Counted from the stretch's first letter, positions 1-6,318 are shown. The stretch is 9,840 bases of DNA from Candidatus Latescibacterota bacterium (GCA_030629295.1 DAOVPH010000048.1:1-9840); one strand, 5' to 3'. A program made the numbers and translations. The notes: generated by a model from the sequence alone, not told the origin.

Positions 1-864
1 ACTTTGCTCGGATATGCCTTTCTGTTGCAAGGTCAGTCGCTTCCGGCTGAGACGGCCTACCGCCAGGCATTGCTCCTCAAACCAGACGATGTCAATATAT
101 CTTTAGGTCTGGCGAAATGTCTGCTGGAACAGGAACGCTATCCAGAGGCGATCCGGTTGTTGGAAGATTTGGTAGCGCGCGAACCCCAACGGTCGGAGCT
201 GTGGCTTCTTTTAGCCAATGCCCATTTGGCATTAGAGAAGCCCGACCAAGCCATTGTCAAGTTAGAATGTGCGCGCCGACTGGGGATTGCATCCACCGAG
301 GCTTTGGCCACTCTGGGGGACCTATATCTGAACGATCGGCAGGCGGCTGAGGCACTGGCCGCCTACAAGGATGCCTTTGCCGGAGAAGAGCCCCCACTCG
401 ATAGGCTGCTCCGCTCTGCCGAGGGATTCATTATGCTGCGTATGCCCGCTGAAGCGGATACTCTGTTGTGGCGGGCTCGTAAACGGGCGTCTTCTCTCAG
501 TCCTGATCAGCACCGCAAGTTGCTTTGGTTGGAGGCCCAGCAAGCTTACCTGGGTGGCGACCGCAAAGCTGCCCTTATGGCTTATGAGCGGCTGTTAGAG
601 GAGACCCCACTCGATGGCGATGCTTTAATAGCTTTGGGAGATCTATATCGTGAAGCGGACGAACTGGAGGAGGCGATCATTGTTTACGAACGGGCTGCCC
701 GGATTTCCGGCAAAGAAGCCCAGGCACTCGTCCGACAGGCACAGGTCGAGGTTGAACGGGAGAGATATGCCAGAGCCGCAGAACTCTTAGAGGCGGCGCA
801 GGCGATTGATCCCCGGCCCAATGTGGCGCGCTATCTCGAGCAGGTGAGGAGACTGATAAGGTAG
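1..864 (+). CDS. TPR-repeat protein, C-terminal part (5' end outside window)
   Basis: The reading frame is open from the first base to a TAG at 862-864, so the gene begins upstream of the window; the TTG at position 4 is only the first possible start inside it. The visible ~287 residues are almost entirely tetratricopeptide repeats. About eight helix-turn-helix units of ~34 residues can be seen, with the typical A-x-x-L/Y and A-x-x-x-[FY/L]-x-x-A/L spacing and closing Pro, for example around AYRQALLLKPDD, YPEAIRLLEDLVAREP, AALMAYERLLEETPLD and EEAIIVYERAARIS. No signal peptide, membrane segment or catalytic domain is visible in this part, but one could lie in the missing N-terminus. TPR arrays are protein-interaction scaffolds, and the partner cannot be inferred here. 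It ends about 300 bases before a strong terminator and is probably a separate transcription unit from the EF-G-like gene. Confidence 0.85.
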   Translation, partial: TLLGYAFLLQGQSLPAETAYRQALLLKPDDVNISLGLAKCLLEQERYPEAIRLLEDLVAREPQRSELWLLLANAHLALEKPDQAIVKLECARRLGIASTEALATLGDLYLNDRQAAEALAAYKDAFAGEEPPLDRLLRSAEGFIMLRMPAEADTLLWRARKRASSLSPDQHRKLLWLEAQQAYLGGDRKAALMAYERLLEETPLDGDALIALGDLYREADELEEAIIVYERAARISGKEAQALVRQAQVEVERERYARAAELLEAAQAIDPRPNVARYLEQVRRLIR

Positions 865-965
865 TCTGTTAGAGAGAGGTAATGCTACATGGTTATGGAA
901 TAGTCGGTTTATATAAATACTTGACCTGAATTGAATAGTGAAAAGCTACCTTTTTACTTGTTGAT

Positions 966-993
966 CCACCTGAGGTTCAACTGAACCTTGTGG
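966..993. repeat. Near-perfect palindrome with outer arms
   Basis: AGGTTCA at 973-979 is mirrored by TGAACCT at 982-988 with only AC between them. CCAC (966-969) and GTGG (990-993) can extend the pairing across a small asymmetric bulge. As DNA it has the two-fold symmetry of a dimeric regulator's operator; as RNA it would form a hairpin. No T-run follows, so it is not a terminator. It does not match the CIRCE element, and the half-sites are arranged opposite to the Gram-positive LexA box (GAAC-N4-GTTC). Its function is unknown. Confidence 0.5.
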
Positions 994-1161
994 CGAAAGG
1001 CGACCCTGTTCCTCTCAGTGGACAACATCTTCTCCAGGAAATATCAAGATATGTAGCATAGCGAAGAGGGTGTCACATTCCAAACAAGATTGAATTTGAG
1101 ATCCTGGTAGATTCGGATAAAGGTCGTTTTTTCCGCATCTTTGCTCAAATGGTGAATCCAG

Positions 1162-1200
1162 CTACCCCGTGGGTATTTTCATCCCAGGGGGTAGTTTTTT
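1162..1200 (+). terminator. Strong Rho-independent terminator
   Basis: CTACCCC (1162-1168) pairs with GGGGTAG (1188-1194). After one G-G mismatch, TGGG (1170-1173) pairs with CCCA (1183-1186), leaving a 9-base loop. Six T's follow directly at 1195-1200. This is a classic intrinsic terminator for rightward transcription. It lies about 300 bases past the TPR gene, so it ends either a long 3' UTR of that gene or an independent small transcript. There is no matching A-run on the left side, so it should not work strongly on the other strand. Confidence 0.85.
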
Positions 1201-1233
1201 GATGATAGTAGAGTTCAGTAAGCTGTTTTACCA

Positions 1234-1261
1234 GCGAGATTCGTCAAACACAAAATCTCGC
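1234..1261. repeat. Perfect 8-base inverted repeat
   Basis: GCGAGATT (1234-1241) is exactly mirrored by AATCTCGC (1254-1261) around a 12-base centre. No T-run follows, so it is not a terminator. It could be an operator or an RNA hairpin ahead of the EF-G-like gene, but it lies upstream of the best promoter candidate I can see. I do not recognise it as a known box. Confidence 0.5.
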
Positions 1262-1287
1262 AGAAGACCTGACCGCACACAATTAAG

Positions 1288-1312
1288 GTAGGGCGAGCCT
1301 TTCAGGTTTGCC
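1288..1312 (+). repeat. Hairpin resembling the GTAGGG-type intergenic repeat
   Basis: GGCGAGCC (1292-1299) pairs along its full length with GGTTTGCC (1305-1312), including two G-U pairs, around the loop TTTCA. It is preceded by GTAGG. A run of five T's begins seven bases later (1319-1323), so it could act as a weak terminator or attenuator. Its form, GTAGGG followed by a hairpin with a 5-6 base loop, resembles the minus-strand reading of the hairpin at 5029-5054. The two may be diverged members of one dispersed repeat family; that is inference. Confidence 0.4.
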
Positions 1313-1341
1313 ACAAGCTTTTTCTCTTTAGGATCTGAATC

Positions 1342-1350
1342 TGTGATAAT
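1342..1350 (+). promoter_or_regulatory. Candidate extended -10 promoter for the EF-G-like gene
   Basis: TG-N-GATAAT (1342-1350) fits the extended -10 consensus of the main sigma factor, with five of six bases in the hexamer. The -35 region is poor, which extended -10 promoters tolerate. It would give a leader of about 180 bases before the GTG at 1536. The surrounding AT-rich DNA contains other weak matches, so the call is tentative. Confidence 0.3.
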
Positions 1351-1535
1351 TTTGCTTGCATTGCAGCTTCAAATTTATTAAATTGCCGTATGTAATTTTC
1401 CTTTAATGCACAGGAACCAGCTCAGCAGACCTGTAAACCAGCTCCTTAGCGAGGAGATGAAAAGAAAAGCACAATATTTTCGGCCTGAATAGACATCTTC
1501 TGTTAAATCCCGAAAGCAAAAGGAGGTAAAAAAGC

Positions 1536-3602
1536 GTGAAAGAGTATCAAACCACCCAAATCAGGAACCTTTGTTTAGTGGGACACAACAGCACCGGTAA
1601 GACCTCCCTGGTGGAGGCGATGCTTTTCTCTGCCGGGGAGACAAACCGCATCGGAAATGTGGAAGAAGGTTCAACGATCTCCGATTATCGCCCTGAAGAG
1701 GTGGAGAGGAAAATCTCCATCGCCGCTTCGCTGCTTCACTGCGAATGGAAGGGTAAGGAGTTGAATATCATCGACACCCCCGGATATGCTGACTTTATAG
1801 GGGAGTTAGCAGGGGCCCTACGGGTGGCTGACAGTGCCATTATTGTGCTCGACTCTGTCTCGGGTGTGGATGTGGGCACCGAGAAGGTGTGGGAATACGC
1901 CACAAAATACCAGATTCCCTGTCTCTTTTTCGTCAATGCTATGACCAAGGAGCGTGCCAACTTCAATCAGGTTTGCCAGGCAGTGACGGAGAGATTCGGC
2001 CATCAGGCAGTGGCCCTGCAGTTCCCGGCAGAACAGGGAGAAGGATTCTCTAACATTGTTGATCTGGTGGAGATGAAACTTCTCCAATATGAGCACGGAA
2101 AGTCTTCCCAAGCAGAAATTCCTGCTGCCTTGCAGTCCCAGGCCCAGGAGTTAAGGGAGAAACTGATAGAAGCAGCAGCAGAGGCCGATGACCAACTCTT
2201 AGAGAAATACTTGGAAGAGGGTGAGCTCTCCCCTCAGGAGATATTTGGGGGATTGAAAAAAGGGGTGTTGGAGAGAAACCTGTTCCCTATTCTCTGCGGC
2301 GATGCCTTGGCTAACATCGGAACAGATGCACTTATGGACACCGTTGCCGAGCTGGGGCCTTCCCCGGTTGAGATGCCATCGGTTCGAGGCACTATCCCTG
2401 GCACAGATAAGGAAATGGAGTTGAAATGCACAGAGGGGGGTTCTCTGGCAGCCCTGGTGTTTAAGACTGTCTCCGAGCCTCATATGGGAGAGCTCTCTTT
2501 CTTACGGGTTTATTCGGGCAGATTGAATTCAGGCGATGAAGTGCTGAACACTGCCAGGGATGCTACAGAGAAGATCGGCCAGATATATTTGCTGAATGGT
2601 AAAATCCGCAAGGAAATTGGAAATGTATCCGCAGGAGAGATAGCTGCCTTGGTGAAATTGAGACAGACCCACACTGGGGATACCTTAAGCGATCGGCGAA
2701 AGCCGGTTTTGTTGCCAGGCGTCGAATTCCCTGAGCCGGTGATTCGAATGGCAGTGGAACCTAAATCCCGAGCCGACGAAGATAAGATAAGCACCGGTTT
2801 AGCCCAGCTCCATGAAGAAGACCCCACATTTTTGTTCAAAGTGGACAGTGAGATAAGGCAAACAATTATCTCTGGTCAGGGGGAACTGCACTTAGAGGTG
2901 ATTGTACAGAAGCTGAAGGCAAACTTCGGAGTAGGGGTGGAGCTCACTCAACCCAAGATTCCCTATCGTGAGACTATCCAAACCTCTGCTGAGGGACATC
3001 ATCGACACAAAAAGCAGACAGGTGGGCACGGCCAGTACGGAGAAGTCTATATAAAACTGGAGCCTAAATCCAGAGGGGAAGGTCTCGAATTTGTGAATGC
3101 CATTGTGGGTGGCGCTATCCCCAGCAAATTCATCCCGGCAGTGGAGAAGGGCATCCGAGAGGCCACGCAGGAAGGAGTGCTCGCTGGCTATCCGGTTATT
3201 GACCTGAAGAGTACACTTTATGATGGTAGCTTTCACCCCGTGGATTCTTCTGACCTCTCGTTCAAGATTGCTGGCTCTATGGCCTTGAAGAAGGCGGTGC
3301 TTTCTGCCAGGCCGGTGTTGTTAGAGCCCATTTATGAAGTACAAGTTAAGGTTTCTCAGGACTATATGGGTGATGTTATGGGAGATCTCTCCGGCAGGAG
3401 AGGAAAGATCCTGGGGATGGAGCAGAGCGGGAACTTTCAGCTTATAAAGGCATTGGTCCCTCTGGCAGAGCTTTACCGTTACTCCACCGTCTTGCGTTCG
3501 ATGACTCAAGGACGGGGATTACACTCCCGTAAGTTTTCGCACTACGAGGAAGTGCCCCATGAGGTCAGTGAGAAAATAATCGCCGAGGCGAAGAAGGAGT
3601 GA
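1536..3602 (+). CDS. fusA2: EF-G-like translational GTPase (FusA2-type paralogue)
   Basis: A 688-residue protein with the complete five-domain layout of elongation factor G: the GTPase with its G' insert (1-280), domain II (~300-390), domain III (~400-475) and domains IV and V (~478-688). Domain IV carries GGHGQYG (496-502) and a histidine at the position of the translocation-tip residue (H567, followed by VDSSDLSFKIAGSMA). The C-terminus TQGRG...FSHYEEVP is typical of EF-G. The GTPase motifs differ from true EF-G. The P-loop is GHNSTGKT (16-23), switch I has RKISI instead of RGITI, switch II has DTPGYADF with Tyr at the catalytic His position, and the guanine-specificity NKxD is NAMT (134-137). 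The first three variants are known in the EF-G-like (FusA2) subfamily. The loss of the Asp is odder. The start is a GTG with AGGAGG nine bases upstream. This is a paralogue rather than the housekeeping fusA of the str operon; its role is unknown. Confidence 0.88.
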   Translation: MKEYQTTQIRNLCLVGHNSTGKTSLVEAMLFSAGETNRIGNVEEGSTISDYRPEEVERKISIAASLLHCEWKGKELNIIDTPGYADFIGELAGALRVADSAIIVLDSVSGVDVGTEKVWEYATKYQIPCLFFVNAMTKERANFNQVCQAVTERFGHQAVALQFPAEQGEGFSNIVDLVEMKLLQYEHGKSSQAEIPAALQSQAQELREKLIEAAAEADDQLLEKYLEEGELSPQEIFGGLKKGVLERNLFPILCGDALANIGTDALMDTVAELGPSPVEMPSVRGTIPGTDKEMELKCTEGGSLAALVFKTVSEPHMGELSFLRVYSGRLNSGDEVLNTARDATEKIGQIYLLNGKIRKEIGNVSAGEIAALVKLRQTHTGDTLSDRRKPVLLPGVEFPEPVIRMAVEPKSRADEDKISTGLAQLHEEDPTFLFKVDSEIRQTIISGQGELHLEVIVQKLKANFGVGVELTQPKIPYRETIQTSAEGHHRHKKQTGGHGQYGEVYIKLEPKSRGEGLEFVNAIVGGAIPSKFIPAVEKGIREATQEGVLAGYPVIDLKSTLYDGSFHPVDSSDLSFKIAGSMALKKAVLSARPVLLEPIYEVQVKVSQDYMGDVMGDLSGRRGKILGMEQSGNFQLIKALVPLAELYRYSTVLRSMTQGRGLHSRKFSHYEEVPHEVSEKIIAEAKKE

Positions 3603-3684
3603 GAAGTTTCTTCCTGCTTGTATTGAGATCGTGGATTGACAATAGAGTTCTTCATCAACCTATCCTAAAAGGGGGTGAGCTCTT

Positions 3685-4032
3685 ATGCTTAGCACAAAGC
3701 GTGTGGTTAGTGCTACGATATTAGGTGTGGTCTTCGGTATAGTATGCTGGCTCTTGGCCAGGTCTGGCGGTGAGATAGCCTGGTATTTAGCCCTTTCGAT
3801 TATTCTGAGCCGGACGGTGATGGGCTTTGCCATCGGGATCAGCGGCTGGCAGATCTGGTGGTGGCTGCACGGGATATCGATGGGTATTATTTTTAGTCTG
3901 CCGGGGGCTTTCGGCGCCCTTGATAAGGGCGGATTCATATTCTGGGGGACGATAGTGATGGGCATCATCTACGGATTCCTGATTGAGCTTATCACTACAA
4001 AGGCCTTTAAGGCAACAGTAGCCAAGGAATAG
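3685..4032 (+). CDS. Small four-helix membrane protein of unknown function
   Basis: A 115-residue hydrophobic protein starting at ATG after a strong GGGGGTGAG Shine-Dalgarno five bases upstream. Four membrane segments can be proposed at about 7-24, 32-52, 58-78 and 83-103. The basic N-terminus (KR at 5-6) and lysine-rich C-terminus both suggest cytoplasmic ends. Notable elements are a Trp-rich patch (WQIWWWLHG, 55-63), many Gly residues spaced for helix packing, an Arg (43) inside helix 2 and a conserved-looking IYGFLIELIT near the end. I recall similar short proteins beginning MLSTKR in uncultured bacteria but no named function. It lies 82 bases after the EF-G-like gene with no visible terminator between them, so co-transcription is possible. 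The codon pattern and RBS support a real gene. Confidence 0.75.
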   Translation: MLSTKRVVSATILGVVFGIVCWLLARSGGEIAWYLALSIILSRTVMGFAIGISGWQIWWWLHGISMGIIFSLPGAFGALDKGGFIFWGTIVMGIIYGFLIELITTKAFKATVAKE

Positions 4033-4093
4033 CTTGATGTTCTTGTGAGAACTATAAGTCGAATATTAAAATCATATAGGTTGATGAGACGTT

Positions 4094-4122
4094 AAGCGGT
4101 GTTATTCTGTAGCACCGCTTTT
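4094..4122 (+). terminator. Probable intrinsic terminator after the membrane-protein gene
   Basis: AAGCGGTG (4094-4101) pairs perfectly with CACCGCTT (4113-4120) around an 11-base loop, and the stem runs into only four T's (4119-4122). The T-run is short, so efficiency is doubtful. The position, about 60 bases past the stop codon and before a promoter candidate for yebC, suits a terminator. The 7-mer CGTTAAG occurs on both sides (4090-4096 and 4123-4129). Confidence 0.6.
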
Positions 4123-4179
4123 CGTTAAGGATATAGGATTTCTTGAAAATCGAGGGCAGATATCATTTTTTATTTGCTT

Positions 4180-4209
4180 TTGAAGGGAAACTACACTATT
4201 TTATTTAAT
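4180..4209 (+). promoter_or_regulatory. Candidate sigma-70 promoter for yebC
   Basis: TTGAAG (4180-4185; four of six) and TTTAAT (4204-4209; five of six) are 18 bases apart. Transcription would start near 4216, leaving a leader of about 38 bases before the yebC ATG. The second AACTATAAGTC repeat copy would lie just inside the transcript. The region is AT-rich, so chance matches are possible. Confidence 0.4.
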
Positions 4210-4236
4210 AAGATGGAACAACTATAAGTCATCCTC

Positions 4237-4244
4237 AGAGGAGG
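4237..4244 (+). promoter_or_regulatory. yebC ribosome binding site, fixing the start at 4254
   Basis: AGAGGAGG is nine bases before the ATG at 4254 and abuts an in-frame TTG at 4245. The spacing rules out the TTG and selects the ATG, giving the canonical YebC beginning MSGHSKW. Confidence 0.85.
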
Positions 4245-4253
4245 TTGAGCCAT

Positions 4254-5012
4254 ATGTCTGGACATTCGAAATGGAACACTATTAAGCGCAGAAAGGCCAA
4301 GAGCGATCAGGAACGGGGCAAAATTTTTACTAAATTGATGCGCGAGATCACCGTGGCGGCCAGACTTGGCGGCGGCGACGAGGAGGCGAATCCCCGGCTC
4401 AGAACGGCCATCGAAGCAGCTAAAGCTGCCAGTATGCCCAATATTAATATAGATAAGGCTATCAAAAAGGGAACCGGAGAACTGCCTGGGGTCAGCTATG
4501 AAGAGATGATCTTTGAGGGCTACGGACCCGGAGGAGTGGCCATTATGGTGGAGGCCACCACAGATAATAAAAACAGAACCGTCTCAGAGGTGAGACATAT
4601 CTTTGAAAGGCACAACGGCAACTTGGGAGAAAACGGCTCGGTAGCCTGGGTATTTCAACAAAAGGGAGTGATAGCAATTCCCAGAAACAATCTACAAGAG
4701 GATGATTTGCTGGCTGTGGTTCTTGATGCGGGAGCCGAGGATATTCAGACAGAGGAGGACGCCTTTGAGGTCATCTCCGCTGTGGAGGATCTGGAAGGGG
4801 TGAAACAGGCACTAAAAGAGAACCAAATCGAGTATACTGAGGCAGAACTGACCAGAGTGCCCCAGAGCACAGTAAAGATGGACGGAAAATCAGGCCAGCA
4901 GGTGCTCCGACTGATGGATGAACTGGAAGAGTGCGACGATGTGCAGCGGGTTTTCTCTAACTTCGACATCGATGAGGCAGAGATAGAGAAATACTACGGC
5001 TCGCAAGTCTAA
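4254..5012 (+). CDS. yebC: YebC/PmpR family protein (TACO1 family)
   Basis: A 252-residue protein of normal length for the family. It opens with the signature MSGHSKWNTIKRRKAKSD and continues with a basic helical N-terminal domain (EITVAARLGG...NPRLRTAIEAAKAASMP), then the alpha/beta domains with YEGYGPGG-type EGYGPGGVA (about 91-99), TDNKNRT, and HNGNLGENGSVAWVF. YebC proteins were first described as DNA-binding transcription regulators, such as PmpR in Pseudomonas. Other family members, including mitochondrial TACO1, act in translation, with reported effects on proline-rich stalls. Which role applies here cannot be read from the sequence. yebC upstream of ruvC is a common bacterial arrangement. 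Here a 212-base spacer intervenes, so ruvC may also have its own promoter. The ATG at 4254 is preferred over an in-frame TTG at 4245. Confidence 0.95.
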   Translation: MSGHSKWNTIKRRKAKSDQERGKIFTKLMREITVAARLGGGDEEANPRLRTAIEAAKAASMPNINIDKAIKKGTGELPGVSYEEMIFEGYGPGGVAIMVEATTDNKNRTVSEVRHIFERHNGNLGENGSVAWVFQQKGVIAIPRNNLQEDDLLAVVLDAGAEDIQTEEDAFEVISAVEDLEGVKQALKENQIEYTEAELTRVPQSTVKMDGKSGQQVLRLMDELEECDDVQRVFSNFDIDEAEIEKYYGSQV

Positions 5013-5028
5013 GCTTACGGAACTAATT

Positions 5029-5054
5029 GGGCAGACACATAGGTCTGCCCCTAC
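5029..5054 (-). repeat. Dispersed-type hairpin repeat (GTAGGGGCAGAC...GTCTGCCC)
   Basis: GGGCAGAC (5029-5036) pairs perfectly with GTCTGCCC (5043-5050) around a 6-base loop, followed by CTAC. Read on the minus strand it is GTAGGGGCAGAC-loop-GTCTGCCC, the form of a short dispersed intergenic palindrome I recall from many environmental genomes. It lies 16 bases after the yebC stop codon. There is no T-run, so it is not a standard terminator. It could still slow transcription or protect the 3' end of the yebC mRNA. Confidence 0.55.
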
Positions 5055-5135
5055 GAATATGTCCCTGCAATTCTTTGTTCCATAAAGATTCTGGTGATTA
5101 GCGATCGAATTCAGCTAAAGGTTCTGCCTGTGGGA

Positions 5136-5151
5136 GAGCCCTTCCGGGCTC
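5136..5151. repeat. Short perfect hairpin in the yebC-ruvC spacer
   Basis: GAGCCC (5136-5141) and GGGCTC (5146-5151) pair around TTCC. There is no T-tract downstream, so it is a weak candidate for either a terminator or a leader hairpin ahead of ruvC. The rest of the 212-base spacer shows no gene and no good promoter match. Confidence 0.35.
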
Positions 5152-5224
5152 GATATCCTTGAAATCAAGAAAATGTGACATTGTCGAGACAAATCTTAAC
5201 ACCTTGTTCTATGGGGACTAATCA

Positions 5225-5695
5225 GTGCTTATCTTCGGTATCGACCCCGGCAGCCGGATCACAGGATTTGGAGTGATTGAATATACTGGAAAGGAATACA
5301 AGCTGAGGGAGTCAGGACTTATCCGGCTGTCTCCCCGGCTGCCTTTTGTCCAACGTCTCCAGAAGCTTTATCTTGATCTTACCCAGAAGCTACAAGAAAA
5401 TACCCCGGACGAGATAGCGGTGGAGGATATCTTCTGCCGGGAGAATGTGAAGACTGCCTTGACGATCGGGCACGCCCGGGGGGGAATCCTTTTGGCTGCC
5501 TCGCAGATGGGAGTGCCCATTGCCGAATACTCTCCCCGTGAGGTGAAAATGGCGGTGGTGGGGTCAGGCCGGGCCTCAAAGGGGCAGGTTCAATTTATGG
5601 TAAAAACCATTCTGGGACTGTCTGAACCTCTCCCTGCTGACGCCGCAGATGCCCTGGCCGTGGCATTATGCCATGCCCATAAGGTGGAACTGTAA
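5225..5695 (+). CDS. ruvC: Crossover junction endodeoxyribonuclease RuvC
   Basis: RuvC is the Holliday-junction resolvase that cuts recombination intermediates symmetrically after RuvAB migration. The 156-residue protein has an RNase H-type fold, and all four catalytic acids are visible: D7 in FGIDPGSRITGFG, E67 in IAVEDIF, and D139 and D142 in LPADAADALAVALCHA. Length is normal. The start is a GTG at 5225, placed so that the protein begins MLIFGIDPG as family members do. The upstream GGGGA at 5213-5217 is a moderate ribosome binding site. It is followed 32 bases later by ruvA, consistent with a ruvC-ruvA-ruvB operon. Nothing suggests loss of function. Confidence 0.96.
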   Translation: MLIFGIDPGSRITGFGVIEYTGKEYKLRESGLIRLSPRLPFVQRLQKLYLDLTQKLQENTPDEIAVEDIFCRENVKTALTIGHARGGILLAASQMGVPIAEYSPREVKMAVVGSGRASKGQVQFMVKTILGLSEPLPADAADALAVALCHAHKVEL

Positions 5696-5727
5696 AGATC
5701 ACATCTTTTGGAGTATGGGAGTAAACA

Positions 5728-6318
5728 ATGATTTCCTATCTACAGGGAACACTCGTCTGGAAAGCACCCACCCAGCTTGTCCTGGATGTGGGAGGTATCG
5801 GTTACTCTATCCATATTCCTCTCTCCAGCTACCAGAAGATAGGGGAAGTGGGCACTTCGGTAAAGATATTGACCCATCTTTCAGTGAAAGAGAACGACCT
5901 GGAATTGTTCGGGTTTGCCACCGCCGAAGAAAAAGAGCTGTTTGAGACTCTCATCGCTGTCTCTGGCATCGGTCCCAGGTTGGCCCAGGCTATCCTGTCG
6001 GGGATCTCAGTGGAGGAGTTTCACCGGGCGATAATCGGGGGAAATATGGGGGCGTTGACCGCTATCCCCGGAATTGGCAAAAAGACGGCTCAGCGACTCC
6101 TGTTCGAATTGAAAGGCCGTTTGCAGATAGAACAGGAGAAGCTTTCTGCCCAAACATCCGGAATGGAAAAATCTGAAACTGAAAAGGCGGTTTTGGCGCT
6201 TATCTCATTGGGCTATAAACGCCCCGCTGCAGAAGAGGCAGTGGCAGAGGTGATGCGAAGGGAAGGTGCTAAACTCCCGCTGGAGGAGCTGGTTAAAAAG
6301 GCGCTACAATGCATTTAG
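5728..6318 (+). CDS. ruvA: Holliday junction DNA helicase subunit RuvA
   Basis: RuvA binds the four-way junction as a tetramer and loads RuvB. The 196-residue protein has the family's three domains. The N-terminal OB fold (1-62) carries an acidic pin region KENDLELFGF in which E55 is kept but the usual following Asp is Asn, with an Asp one residue later. Domain II (~66-130) has the tandem helix-hairpin-helix motifs VSGIGPRLAQAIL (78-90) and IPGIGKKTAQRL (113-124). A linker leads to domain III (~150-196), EKAVLALISLGYKRPAAEEAV, which contacts RuvB. The ATG at 5728 follows GGGAG. It lies between ruvC and ruvB with gaps of 32 and 34 bases. Confidence 0.96.
   Translation: MISYLQGTLVWKAPTQLVLDVGGIGYSIHIPLSSYQKIGEVGTSVKILTHLSVKENDLELFGFATAEEKELFETLIAVSGIGPRLAQAILSGISVEEFHRAIIGGNMGALTAIPGIGKKTAQRLLFELKGRLQIEQEKLSAQTSGMEKSETEKAVLALISLGYKRPAAEEAVAEVMRREGAKLPLEELVKKALQCI

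Larger units (their letters stand above)
865..1535. other. 671-base intergenic region without a convincing gene
   Basis: This gap separates the TPR gene from the EF-G-like gene. I find no ORF with a credible start and ribosome binding site, no tRNA, and no signature I recognise of tmRNA, RNase P RNA, SRP RNA or 6S RNA. It contains, in order, a palindrome at 973-988, a strong intrinsic terminator at 1162-1200, a perfect 8-base inverted repeat at 1234-1261, a GU-containing hairpin at 1288-1312 and an extended -10 promoter candidate at 1342-1350. It is more AT-rich than the flanking genes. The part before the terminator could hold an unannotated small RNA or a long 3' UTR. The part after it is probably the promoter and leader of the downstream GTPase gene. 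Confidence 0.6.
4050..4230 (+). repeat. Pair of 11-base direct repeats flanking the pre-yebC spacer
   Basis: AACTATAAGTC occurs exactly at 4050-4060 and again at 4220-4230, both in the spacer between the membrane-protein gene and yebC. The copies bracket 159 bases that include the hairpin at 4094-4120 and the yebC promoter candidate. An exact 11-base repeat is unlikely by chance in so short a region. The segment could be an inserted element with duplicated ends, or the copies could be two binding sites. The ends of the enclosed segment show no convincing inverted repeats beyond AT-rich similarity. Confidence 0.5.

Noticed and set aside
1062..1202. A 46-codon open stretch before and through the terminator (contains KIEFEILVDSDKGRFF).
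   Set aside because: It has no ATG, GTG or TTG start in frame with a ribosome binding site, and its end coincides with the terminator hairpin and T-run. It may be a gene remnant but cannot be supported.
1454..1492. An 11-codon leader-peptide-like ORF (MKRKAQYFRPE) ahead of the EF-G-like gene.
   Set aside because: The AGGAG abuts the ATG with no usable spacing, and there is no codon bias or stem arrangement typical of a leader peptide.
3660..3968. A 102-codon minus-strand ORF opposite the small membrane protein.
   Set aside because: The + strand frame has a strong RBS and a coherent membrane topology; the minus frame has neither.
4245..4253. TTG at 4245 as the start of yebC.
   Set aside because: It directly abuts the Shine-Dalgarno. 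The ATG at 4254 has correct spacing and gives the family's conserved N-terminus.
5181..5192. TTGTC-GA-GACAA inverted repeat upstream of ruvC, considered as an SOS box.
   Set aside because: It matches neither the E. coli (CTGT-N8-ACAG) nor the Gram-positive (GAAC-N4-GTTC) LexA box, and five-base arms are easily found by chance.
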